From Muricea muricata (taxonomy: Eukaryota > Cnidaria > Anthozoa > Malacalcyonacea > Plexauridae), in the NCBI GenBank assembly GCA_963855995.1, contig OY979730.1, forward strand, positions 11,013,300 through 11,077,299: a DNA stretch of 64,000 nucleotides. The letters run 5' to 3'. The notes under the pieces were generated by a model. That model was not told the DNA's origin. It did not search any database and worked only from the letters and a program-made list of their open reading frames with translations. Shown piece after piece: positions 42,501-53,043 of this stretch. How positions within the stretch are numbered: position 1 is the stretch's first letter; every line of letters begins with the position of its first letter. A program made the position numbers and the translations under genes.

Positions 42501-44496
42501 GTGATCTTATCGATTTTTATTATTTGTGATATTGCAAAAGACTCAATTGGATTTATTTAGGAATAAATTTGTACATACATTTAAAAATGTAATTACACTC
42601 AAAGCAACTTCAAGATCTTCCTCGACAGACTATGATTAAATATTATTCGATGAAATGCGAACAAAAGCTCGCGAATGGGTTCAAATAACTTTGAATTAAT
42701 CTAGCGTGTATATTTATTATAATTCTTACCCCAGACAAAAGCCTATGGGGTTTGTGACAAGGGCAAGATTTGACCAAAAACTCGTTGACTTGAGACATTT
42801 TGCATTGGCCACTAGACTACATGAATCCTTTCACGCCCTTGCCACTTAAATTGTTTAAGCGGGGTTTACTCTAGCCTATAATTGTTCTAAAACATAAAAA
42901 TAATTCCGAGCAAGGGAATTATCGTTCAGCTGCGTTGTTTATTTACTGCACCACTTTGCTTGATCACCAGACCGCGTTGGCTATTACACGCGCCCTATGT
43001 GGTTTAAATTATTTACCCGTTTTCAACTGAATGAGCTTTAAAAAATAGTTGAACAATATAAACCACTAAAAATCGTAGATGTGTAGCCAGGATTAGGCAT
43101 AAATGAAAAGGGTGAGACGTTCTCTGACTAAAATATATTTATTTGTTTACGAGCTTTCGGCCACCAGTCTGTAGCCTTCAACGGGTATATCTATAATGAT
43201 TTATAAACTGTGAAAGTGTGAAATGAAGCTAGATATGACGTGTATACATGTGCACTGTGAAATACGATAAGGTGATACTATGTTTTCTTTATTAAGGTTG
43301 TACATTGTCGAGGAAGCGGTTTTGAGTTGTTATCAGCATTCCTGTCTTTGGCTGTATGACATGATTCTAGTGCTAGGCGACTACGGAAATTCCCTGTGTC
43401 AATGATTTTCGCGTTGCATGTTTTAGTTCGATGTTTGACCCATTATTATGTTCCTTCATTAACGTTTCTGATGTGCTCAGCCTTTCTTGTTTTCAGAGAT
43501 CTGCCTGTTTCTCCTAAATACAGGCAGATATTTGAGAACAAGAAAAGCAAATGATCACGCATGGCAATAGTGGCTACCTGGTCGTAATTCAACCACAATC
43601 AGTGCAACAGCAGAGCATCACGTATATATATACAAATCGGTGATACTACAGTAGCAACGATTTGTATATATATACGTCATGCTCTGCTGTTTCACTAATT
43701 GTGGTTGAATTAGGACCAGGTAGCCACTACTGCCATGCGCACATGCATCTAAATATAGGCTGCTGTTATTAACGTGCTGTATAAGTTTTATCATAAACAT
43801 CAAAATATAATTTGCGTGATCATTTATGCAATCAGTGAACAACATTTCCATTTATTTAATACTTATCGTCTCTGTAGTGCCTCAGAGTCAGCAATAATGT
43901 TGTTCTTCGACATTAGATTTAAATAGTGATCTGTTTTGTTCAATGATATATATTGAACGCCTAAAGCTGGGTCATTAAATTTGGAAATGTATGTTTGATC
44001 AGAATTTACAATGTCTTCTCTGAGTATAAGAGAAGGCTGATTTCAACACACATTTATTTTTCAAATGTTTTATTACTTACAAAAGTATGGGATTTTAAAA
44101 TTCGTAGCACCAGAAACCTACTGTATGCTCAAGTTGTGATCTTATCGATTTTTATTATTTGTGATATTGCAAAAGACTCAATTGGATTTATTTAGGAATA
44201 AATTTGTACATACATTTAAAAATGTAATTACACTCAAAGCAACTTCAAGATCTTCCTCGACAGACTATGATTAAATATTATTCGATGAAATGCGAACAAA
44301 AGCTCGCGAATGGGTTCAAATAACTTTGAATTAATCTAGCGTGTATATTTATAATAATTCTTACCCCAGACAAAAGCCTATGGGGTTTGTGACAAGGGCA
44401 GGACTTGACCAAAAACTCGTTGACTTGAGACATTTTGCATTGGCCACTAGACTACATGAGCGCTATCACGCCCTTGCCACTTAAATTGTTTAAGCG
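39553..44496. repeat. Array unit 9 (class a)
   Basis: It carries the diagnostic bases of units 1 and 5 and opens a third, incomplete super-repeat. Confidence 0.95.
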
Positions 44497-47400
44497 GGGT
44501 TTACTCTAGCCTATAATTGATTCTAAAACATAAAAATAATTCCGAGCAAGGGAATTATCGTTCAGCTGCGTTGTTTATTTACTGCACCACTTTGCTTGAT
44601 CACCAGACCGCGTTGGCTATTACACTCGCCCTATGTGGTTTAAATTATTTACCCGTTTTCAACTGAATGAGCTTTAAAAAATAGTTGAACAATATAAACC
44701 ACTAAAAATCGTAGATGTGTAGCCAGGATTAGACATAAATGAAAATGGTGAGACGTTCTCTGACTAAAATATATTTATTTGTTTACGAGCTTTCGGCCAC
44801 CAGTCTGTAGCCTTCAACGGGTATATTTATAATGATTTATAAACTGTGAAAGTGTGAAATGAAGCTAGATATGACGTGTATATACATGTGCACTGTGAAA
44901 TACGATAAGGTGATACTATGTTTTCTTTATTAAGATTGTACATTGTCGAGAAAGCGGTTTTGAGTTGTTATCAGCATTCCTGTCTTTGGCAGCTGTATGC
45001 CATGATTCTGGACTTCTAGTTTTAGGCGACTACGGAAATTCCCTGTGTCAATGATTTTCGCGTTGCATGTTTTTCGATGTTTGAACCATTATTATGTTCC
45101 TTAACGTTTCTGATGTGTTCAGCCTTTCTTGTTTTCAGAGATCTGCCTGTTTCCCCTAAGTACAGGCAGATATTTTAAAACAAGAAAAGCAAATGATCAC
45201 GCATGGCAATAGTGCCTAGCTGGTCGTAATTCAACCACAATTACTGCAACAGCAAAGCATGACGTATATATATACAAATCGGTGATACTATAGTGCCACC
45301 GATTTCTATATATATACGTCATGCTTTGCTGTTGCACTAATTGTGGTTGAATTACGACCAGGTAGGCATTATTGCCATGCGCACATGCATCTATATATAG
45401 GCTGCTGTTTTTAACGTGCTGTATAAGTTTTATCATAAACATCAAAATATAATTTGCGTGGTCATTTATGCAATCAGCGAAACACATTTCCATTTATTTA
45501 ATACTTATCGTCTCTGTAGTGCCCCAGCAATAATGTTGCCTTCGAAATTAGATTTAAATAGTGATCTGCTTTGTCAATGATGTATATATTGGACGCCTAT
45601 AGCTAGGTCATTATATTTGGAAAAGTATGTTTGATCAGAATTTACAAGATCTTCTTCGAGTATAAGAGAAGGCTGATTTCAACACACATTTATTTTTCAA
45701 ATGTTTTATTACTCACAAAAATATATGCTCAAGTTGTGATCTTACCCATTTTTGTTATTTGTGATATTGCAAAAGACTCAATTGGATTTATTTAGAAATA
45801 AATTTGTACATAATTTAAAAATGTAATTACACTCAAAAGCAACTTCAGGGTCTTCCTCGACAGAGTATGATTAAATATTATTTGATGAAATGCGAACAAA
45901 AGCTCGCGAATGGGCTCGAATAACTTCGATTTAATCTAGCGTGTATATTTATGATAATTCTTAACCCTTTGAAAGTGGCAACTAACATGGAAAGTGGTAA
46001 CTAACATAGTCTAGTGGTAAAGACAATATGTATCCATCAAAATCAATCACTGAGTCCGGGAACAATACCTCCCTAGCTTTGCCAAAAATCGTTCTGGCTT
46101 TGGTCAGTTTTAGGAATTAAGCATAGGCTAGAACGTTTAGACAACTTAAACCCACCTGCCGGAGCCTCATAACCAACGTAATCCAGTGGTCAAGTAAAAA
46201 TGACTCAACAAAGGTGGCTAGGATCAATTCCTGCCCATGCATTAAATAGTTTTCGTCAAGTGGAAGAATTATGACCCTTTCCAAAGTATCTTTTTGTCTA
46301 TTTTGAAATCTTTTTTAGAAAAGAAGTCGTCAAAATTTCACAACTTCTTTGTATCATACAGTCTGATAAATGAAAATTTTTATTTCGTTCTTAACCGCAC
46401 TGACAAAATTTCTGGTAAATGGAGAAAATAACAGTTTTAAAAAATCATCGAAAAAAATTGGACAAAACACCGTGCTCAAAATGCTATGGTTTTTCTTAAC
46501 GGTGGGAACCATCTTTTTTTTTTTGCAAAAAAGCCCAAATAAATAATTGAAAAGAATTATGCTATACCACTTACATTAGGGCTATTGAAAAGCATGATAA
46601 GAGATTGCACACTAGCGTAACCAATTTAAATTAGAAAGTTGCAAAAAGTGTCAGCTGAGAAATTCTGCTACCTTCGAAGGATTAGTCTAGGAATGGTATA
46701 AAAGACAGCATGACGATAGTGAAAAGGACCGGGGTATTGTAATAAAAATTTGCACACGGATGGCACTCGGATGGCTTCGCACAATTGGCCTCGACAACCC
46801 ACCAAATGCGGTTGCCTTTCGACAACGACATCGAATTGACTGCCTCAACCGTCTGTGTTATAACTCCACCACCTCTGGTTCGAAATATAGGGGAGGGTAG
46901 AAGCGGCCCCCAGGCCGTAAGTGCTAAAACCCTGTATCTTCGAATCAGACCATCAAGATATAGTAACACCGATTTGTATATATATACCTCATGCTTTGCT
47001 GTTGCAGTGATTGTGGTTGAATTACGACCGGGTAGACACTATTGCCATGCGCACGTGCACCATGTATAGGATGCCGTTATTAACGTGCTGTATATAAGTT
47101 GTATCATAAACATCAAAATATAATTTCCGTGATCATTTATGGAATCAGCGAACAACATTTCCATTTATTTAATACTTATCGTCTCTGTAGTGCCTCAGAG
47201 TCAGCAATAATGTTGTTCTTCGACATTAGATTTAAATAGTGATCTGTTTAGTTCAATGATATATATTGAACGCCTAAAGCTGGGTCATTAAATTTGGAAA
47301 TGTATGTTTGATCAGAATTTCAAGGTCTTCTTTGAGTATAAGGGAAGGCTGATTTCAACACACATTTATTTTTCATATGTTCTACTTACAAACATATGGG

Positions 47401-48311
47401 CTTTTAAAATTCGTAGCACCAGAAACCTACTGTATGCTCAAGTTGTGATCTTATCGATTTTTATTATTTGTGATATTGCAAAAGACTCAATTGGATTTAT
47501 TTAGGAATAAATTTGTACATACATTTAAAAATGTAATTACACTCAAAGCAACTTCAAGATCTTCCTCGACAGACTATGATTAAATATTATTCGATGAAAT
47601 GCGAACAAAAGCTCGCGAATGGGTTCAAATAACTTTGAATTAATCTAGCGTGTATATTTATTATAATTCTTACCCCAGACAAAAGCCTATGGGGTTTGTG
47701 ACAAGGGCAAGATTTGACCAAAAACTCGTTGACTTGAGACATTTTGCATTGGCCACTAGACTACATGAATCCTTTCACGCCCTTGCCACTTAAATTGTTT
47801 AAGCGGGGTTTACTCTAGCCTATAATTGTTCTAAAACATAAAAATAATTCCGAGCAAGGGAATTATCGTTCAGCTGCGTTGTTTATTTACTGCACCACTT
47901 TGCTTGATCACCAGACCGCGTTGGCTATTACACGCGCCCTATGTGGTTTAAATTATTTACCCGTTTTCAACTGAATGAGCTTTAAAAAATAGTTGAACAA
48001 TATAAACCACTAAAAATCGTAGATGTGTAGCCAGGATTAGGCATAAATGAAAAGGGTGAGACGTTCTCTGACTAAAATATATTTATTTGTTTACGAGCTT
48101 TCGGCCACCAGTCTGTAGCCTTCAACGGGTATATCTATAATGATTTATAAACTGTGAAAGTGTGAAATGAAGCTAGATATGACGTGTATACATGTGCACT
48201 GTGAAATACGATAAGGTGATACTATGTTTTCTTTATTAAGGTTGTACATTGTCGAGGAAGCGGTTTTGAGTTGTTATCAGCATTCCTGTCTTTGGCTGTA
48301 TGACATGATTC
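44497..48311. repeat. Array unit 10, truncated in its B sub-block
   Basis: A1 and A2 (44497-47805) are intact and of the unit 2/6 type. The B sub-block starts at 47806 and matches unit 9 until about 48311. There the sequence changes to an A1-like but divergent copy, with GGACTTCTAG inserted relative to B. This is the right boundary of the homogeneous array. Confidence 0.9.
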
Positions 48312-48847
48312 TGGACTTCTAGTGTTAGGCGACTACGGAAATTCCCTGTGTCAATGATTTTCGCGTTGCATGTTTTTCGATGTTTGAACCACTATTATGT
48401 TCCTTAACGTTTCTGATGTGTTCAGCCTTTCTTGTTTTCAGAGATCTGCTTGTTTCCCCTAAGTACAGGCAGATATTTTAAAACAAGAAAAGCAAATGAT
48501 CACGCATGGCAATAGTGCCTAGCTGGTCGTAATTCAACCACAATTACTGCAACAGCAAAGCATGACGTATATATATACAAATCGGTGATACTATAGTGCC
48601 ATCGATTTTTATATATATACGTCATGCTTTCCTGTTGCACTAATTGTGGTTGAATTACGACCAGGTAGGCACTATTGCCATGCGCACATGCATCTAAATA
48701 TAGGCTGCTGTTATTAACGTGCTGTATAAGTTTTATCATAAACATCAAAATATAATTTGCGTGGTCATTTATGCAATCAGCGAAACACATTTCCATTTAT
48801 TTAATACTTATCGTCTCTGGATTGCCCCAGCAATAATGTTGCCTTCG
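47806..48847. repeat. Chimeric terminal copy (B-type start, A1-like end)
   Basis: Up to about 48311 this equals B of unit 9. From there to 48847 it is A1-like but divergent. It contains its own fold-back (48503-48684). At 48847/48848 the sequence jumps from the A1 equivalent of about 1045 to the equivalent of about 91, a deletion junction that starts a further copy. Confidence 0.8.
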
Positions 48848-50144
48848 CCACTTTGCTTGATCACCAGACCGCGTTGGCTATTACACTCGCCCTATGTGGT
48901 TTAAATTATTTACCCGTTTTCAACAGAATGAGCTTTAAAAAATAGTTGAAGAATAAAAACCACTAAAAATCGTAGATGTGTAGCCAGGATTAGACATAAA
49001 TGAAAAAGGTGAGACGTTCTCTGACTAAAATATATTTATTTGTTTACGAGCTTTTGGCCACCAGTCTGTTGCTTTCAACGGGTTCATTTATAATGATTTA
49101 TAAACTGTGAAAGTGTCAAATGAAGCTAGATATGACGTTATACACGTGCACTGTGAAATACGATAAGGTGATACTATGTTTTCTTTATTAAGATTGTACA
49201 TTGTCGAGGAAGCGGTTTTGAGTTGTTATCGGCATTCCTCCCTTTGGCTGTATGTCATGATTCTAGTGTTAGGCGACTACGGAAATTCCCTGTGTCAATG
49301 ATTTTCGCGCTGTCGAAATCAATTACATGATCATTGTCCCATGCATGTTTCGCGATGTTTGAACCATTATTATGTTTCTTAACGTTTCTGATGTGTTCAG
49401 CCTTTCTTGTTTTCAGAGATCTGCCTGTTTCCCCTAAATACAGGCAGATATTTGAGAACAAGAAAAGCAAATGATCACGCATGGCAATAGTGGCTACCTG
49501 GTCGTAATTCAACCACAATCAGTGCAACAGCAGAGCATCACGTATATATATACAAATCGGTGATACTACAGTAGCAACGATTTGTATATATATACGTCAT
49601 GCTCTGCTGTTGCACTAATTGTGGTTGAATTAGGACCAGGTAGCCACTACTGCCATGCGCACATGCATCTATATATAGTCTGCTGTTATTAACGTGCTGT
49701 ATAAGTTTTATCATAAACATCAAAATATAATTTGCGTGATCATTTATGCAATCAGTGAACAACATTTCCATTTATTTAATACTTATCGTCTCTGTAGTGC
49801 CTCAGCAATAATGTTGTTCTTCGACATTAGATTTAAATAGTGATCTGTTTTGTTCAATGATATATATTGAGCGCCTAAAGCTGGGTCATTAAATTTGGAA
49901 ATGTATGTTTGATCAGAATTTACAAGGTCTTCTCTGAGTATAAGAGAAGGCTGATTTCAACACACATTTATTTTTCAAATGTTTTATTACTTACAAAAGT
50001 ATGGGATTTTAAAATTCGTAGCACCAGAAACCTACTGTATGCTCAAGTTGTGATCTTACCCATTTTTGTTATTTGTGATATTGCAAAAGACTCAATTGGA
50101 TTTACTTAGAAATAAATTTGTACATACATTTAAAAATGTAATTA
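48848..50144. repeat. Divergent edge copy of the PLE-derived block
   Basis: It runs from the CCACTTTGCTTGATC equivalent through the endonuclease remnant, a fold-back (49478-49659) and block R, which is interrupted at 50144 by an insertion. It carries many substitutions relative to the array and lacks the array-wide endonuclease deletion, so it is an older or non-homogenised relative. Confidence 0.8.
49190..49518 (-). pseudogene. PLE GIY-YIG endonuclease remnant, best-preserved copy
   Basis: The minus strand encodes an open frame of 87 codons (49518 to 49255). Residues 26-34 (ICLYLGETG) correspond to the YIG motif with YLG in place of YIG. RSLKTRKAEH and NIAKHAWDNDHVIDFD follow, the usual order of the PLE C-terminal GIY-YIG nuclease, which nicks target DNA during retrotransposition. 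A TGA interrupts the frame after TLES, where the plus-strand copy at 51918 has TGG. Recognisable sequence continues past it to about 49190 (PRQCTIL). No RT domain precedes it: upstream is the fold-back. It is therefore a truncated, non-functional piece. The family assignment is from motif recognition. Confidence 0.65.
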
Positions 50145-50628
50145 TTATCATTTATATACCCGGAACGAGGGGGATTCAGTGAAATATTTCCTGAAGTGAT
50201 GATATTTCCCGAGGGCTTTAGCAAACTTTTAAGTTTTTCAAGTTGAACATACCTTCGTGAATATGATGCTCTAAAATACAAAATAGCCAGTTCTTTGTTT
50301 ATTTTTATAACGAGAAGTACAGAAAATTCCTTTTAATTTTTTAAATATTTGTGTTTTCAACGTCCTTGTCCTCCAAAATACTTTATAATTCTTCGTGAAG
50401 TTCATCAAACTTTTCGCACATTCCGCCATTTTTGTTTACGAAAACTTGCCAATCTGTGCTTGCGTGTACAAGCGTTGCCATGACAGCGTGAGATATTTAC
50501 TGTATCTCACTTTAAAAATGAGATTCAGTGGTATCTCACTTTAAAAGTGAGATTCAGTGAGAAATCTCCTCATCACGTGGTAGCAATACGATATTTTGAT
50601 TGGACAAGTTGAATTTGAGGTATAATAT
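50145..50628. mobile_element. Insertion of about 484 bp inside an edge-copy R block
   Basis: In array units ATGTAATTA continues directly into CACTCAAAG. Here about 484 bp lie between them. The ends show only a short inverted similarity (TATATACC on the left, GGTATAATA on the right), and no clean target duplication could be fixed. Inside are two tandem 29-bp units (50503-50531, 50532-50560) and a repeated GATTCAGTGA motif near the left end and in the 29-bp units. No coding sequence was found. It is probably a non-autonomous DNA transposon of unknown family. Confidence 0.6.
50503..50560. repeat. Two tandem 29-bp units
   Basis: TATCTCACTTTAAAA followed by (A/G)TGAGATTCAGTG is repeated twice with two mismatches. 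Each unit contains the inverted pair ATCTCA / TGAGAT and can form a hairpin. Confidence 0.7.
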
Positions 50629-51600
50629 CACTCAAAAGCTACTTCAAGATCTTCCTAACTAACATAGAAAGTGGTAACTAACATAGTCTGGTGGTAAAGA
50701 CAATGTGTGCCTCTTCAGAATCAATCACTGAGTCCGGGAACAATTGACCTGCCTTTGATAAAAATCGTTCTGGCTTTGGTCAGTTTTAAGAATTAAGCAT
50801 AAGGTAGAAGAACGTATAGACAACTTAAACCAACTTGCCGAAGCCTCATAACCAACGTAATGCAGTGGAAAAATACAAATTACTCAACAAAAGTGGGTAG
50901 GATAAATTCCTGCCCTTGCCATGCATTAAATAGTTTTCGTCTTGTGTCAGAATTACAACCCTTTCCAAAGTATCTTTTCGTCTATTTTGCAAATTTTTTT
51001 AGAAAAAAATTCGTCAAAATTTGACAACTTGTTCTTATCATACAGTCTGATAAAGAAAAATTTTTATTTCCTTGTTAACCGCACTGGCAAAATTTTTGGT
51101 AAATGGAGAAAATAAAAGTTCTAAAAAATCATCGAAAAAAATTGAACAAAAAACCGTGCTCAAAATGCTATAGTTTTTCTTAACGGTGGGAACCATCGTT
51201 TTTGGCGAAAAAACCCCAAATAAATAATTGAAAAGAATTACGCTTTACCACTTACATTAGGGCTATTGAAAAGCGTCATAACAGATTGTACGCCAGCGTA
51301 ATCAATTTCAGAAATTAAAAAGTTCCAAAAGGTGTCAGGAATTCTGCTACCTTCGAAGGATTAGCCTTGGAATGGTATAACGATGGTAAAAAGGACCAGG
51401 TATTGTAATAAAAGTTTGCACACGGATGGCTTCGCACAATTGGCTTCGACAAGTAACCCAATGCGGATGTCTTTCGACAACGGCATCGAATTGACTCCCT
51501 CAACCGTCCACCACCTCTGGTTCGAAGTATAGGGGAGGGTAGAAGCGGCCCCCAAAACCCCAAGTGCTAAAACCCTGTGTCTTCGAATCAGACCATCAAG
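50629..51600. repeat. Divergent A2-like edge copy
   Basis: After CAAGATCTTCCT the sequence jumps to the A2 left part (AACTAACATAG onward), so the end of R and the start of A2 are missing. It then parallels A2 with roughly ten per cent differences by eye, including small indels. No gene was recognised. Confidence 0.75.
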
Positions 51601-52405
51601 ATATAGTATCACCGATTTGTATATATATACCTCATGCTCAGCTGTTGCAGTGATTGTGGTTGAATTACGACCAGGTAAGAGCACTATTGCCATGCGTGAT
51701 CATTTGCTTTACTTGTTTTCAAATATCTGCCTGTATTTAGGGGACACAGGCAGATCTCTGAAAGCAAGAAAGGCTGAACACATCAGAAACGTTAAGAAAC
51801 ATAATAATGGTTCAAACATATCGCGAAAAATGCATGGAACAATGGTCATGTAATTGATTTTGACAACGCGAAGATCATTGACACAGGGAATTTCCGTAGT
51901 CTTCTAACACTAGAATCATGGCATACAACCAAAGACAGGAATGCCGATAACAACTCAAAACCGCTTCCTCGACAATGTACAATCTTAATAAAGAAAACAG
52001 TATCACCTTATCGTATTTCCCAGTGCACATGTATACACGTCATATCTAGCTTCATTTGACACTTTCACAGTTTATAAAGCATTATAAATGAACCTGTTGA
52101 AAGCAACAGACTGGTGGCCAAAAGCTCGTAAACAAATAAATATATTTTAGTCAGAGAACGTCTCACCTTTTTCATTTATGTCTAATCCTGGCTACACATC
52201 TACGATTTTTAGTGGTTTATATTGTTTAACCATTTCTTAAAGCTCATTCAGTTAAAAACGGGTAAATAATTTAAACCACATAGGGCGAGTGTAATAGCCA
52301 ACGCGGTCTGGTGGTCAGGCAAAGAGGTGTAAATAAACAACGCAGCTGAACTATAATTCCCCTGCTCGGAATTATTTTTATGTTTTAGGATAAATTATAG
52401 GCTAG
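51601..52405 (+). repeat. Inverted edge copy: PLE-derived 3' end in plus orientation
   Basis: From 51601 the A2 path continues through a single (not fold-back) version of the arm sequence. It then runs into the reverse complement of the A1 left half and ends near TATAGGCTAGAG, the reverse complement of the A1 start. This is the only place where the upstream region and the endonuclease end are collinear, so it probably reflects the original element order. Confidence 0.8.
51660..52000 (+). pseudogene. PLE GIY-YIG endonuclease remnant, plus strand
   Basis: An open frame starting at 51617 encodes the SNICLYLGDTGRSLKARKAEH region, then loses frame near 51825 by a one-base change. The continuation (HVIDFDNA, TLESWHTTKDRN, PRQCTIL) is readable in another frame to about 51990. 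AATAAA at 51987-51992 lies at the end of the recognisable coding part and could be a former poly(A) signal. Just upstream, TGCTCAGCTGTTGCAG at 51632-51647 resembles a splice acceptor, which would suit an intron before the endonuclease exon (inference). The remnant is broken and lacks RT. Confidence 0.6.
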
Positions 52406-53043
52406 AGCATGGCCGTAAGAACCACGGGGGCAGGGGGGGGCTCGAGCCCCCTAACTTCAAAGGCAGGGGGGCTGAGCCCCCCTAAAAAAGATCTATGAGT
52501 CCCGAAGTTAATACATGTTTTAACGGTTTACAGTATTACATATGTATTAATCCAATGATTATGGTAAAACTAACCTCAAAAGGGCAGAAAAGCATGTTTG
52601 AGCCCCCCTCTCTCCATTATGAAAATCTAGCTAATTATATTGAATTTAAAGACACAAATTATTAATTAAATAATCGTTTTTATCCGCAAATCATCACCAT
52701 TTCGCAGCCAATCTAGTATCTCCACTAGGATTTCTGAGACGCCTGTCTCAGGCTGTCTGGCCATGTTGTTGGGTCAACACGAATAAACAGGATATGTACA
52801 GCCAAGAGAGCGAGGCCCTTAATTTTGCAAGGCCCCTGAATGCGAGAGGCCCCTAAATTTAGGGCGCACCTAAAATGGGCGTGTCCTAATAGAAAACGGG
52901 TGTGTGACAGAAAAATGGACGTGGCCCAGCACGAGGTCCCAAAAGGCCCCAAGATGGTTAATCCGCCCCTGTATGCAATAGAGGTAATTCAACACGAGTC
53001 TTAACTGGTCAAATTTGTTAGTAACATTTCCACTGACTTTTAG
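52406..53043. other. Unclassified GC-rich repeat debris
   Basis: It contains the G/C palindromes at 52433-52482. A stretch with repeated GGCCCC motifs follows (about 52800-52975), ending AATCCGCCCCTG, which looks like old interspersed repeat sequence. The 75-codon minus frame at 52725-52952 has no recognisable domain, and I do not call it a gene. Confidence 0.4.
52433..52482. repeat. Paired G/C palindromes
   Basis: GGGGGCTCGAGCCCCC (52436-52451) is a perfect palindrome. GGGGGG-CTGAG-CCCCCC (52466-52482) is a second hairpin of the same design 14 bp downstream. Together with the G run at 52433 the sequence could also form G-quadruplex structure. Confidence 0.75.

Larger units (their letters stand above)
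1..48311. repeat. Tandem array of a 4944-bp composite unit (satellite-like)
   Basis: Every landmark recurs at exactly 4944-bp intervals through ten positions; for example the same minus-strand reading frame starts at 701, 5645, 10589 and so on to 45197. No length change was seen between units although single-base variants exist. The array starts before the window, so its left end is unknown. Its right end is the break at about 48312, where the tenth unit stops matching. The unit is built from three related sub-blocks (A1, A2, B) containing PLE endonuclease remnants, fold-backs and tRNA-like motifs. None of its short reading frames (66-98 codons) resembles a known protein. The near-identity points to recent amplification or ongoing homogenisation (inference). 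The phase chosen for unit starts is arbitrary. Confidence 0.97.

Noticed and set aside
1-48311. Array as ribosomal DNA, histone cluster or CRISPR
   Set aside because: No rRNA, 5S, histone or spacer-repeat signature is present, and the period and content fit a transposon-derived satellite.
1-48311. Array as a pure assembly artefact
   Set aside because: Phased unit-class variants and the difference at 12516/32292 make simple path duplication unlikely, though only reads can settle it.
48719-48904. 61-codon plus frame
   Set aside because: It spans the deletion junction between two repeat copies at 48847/48848.
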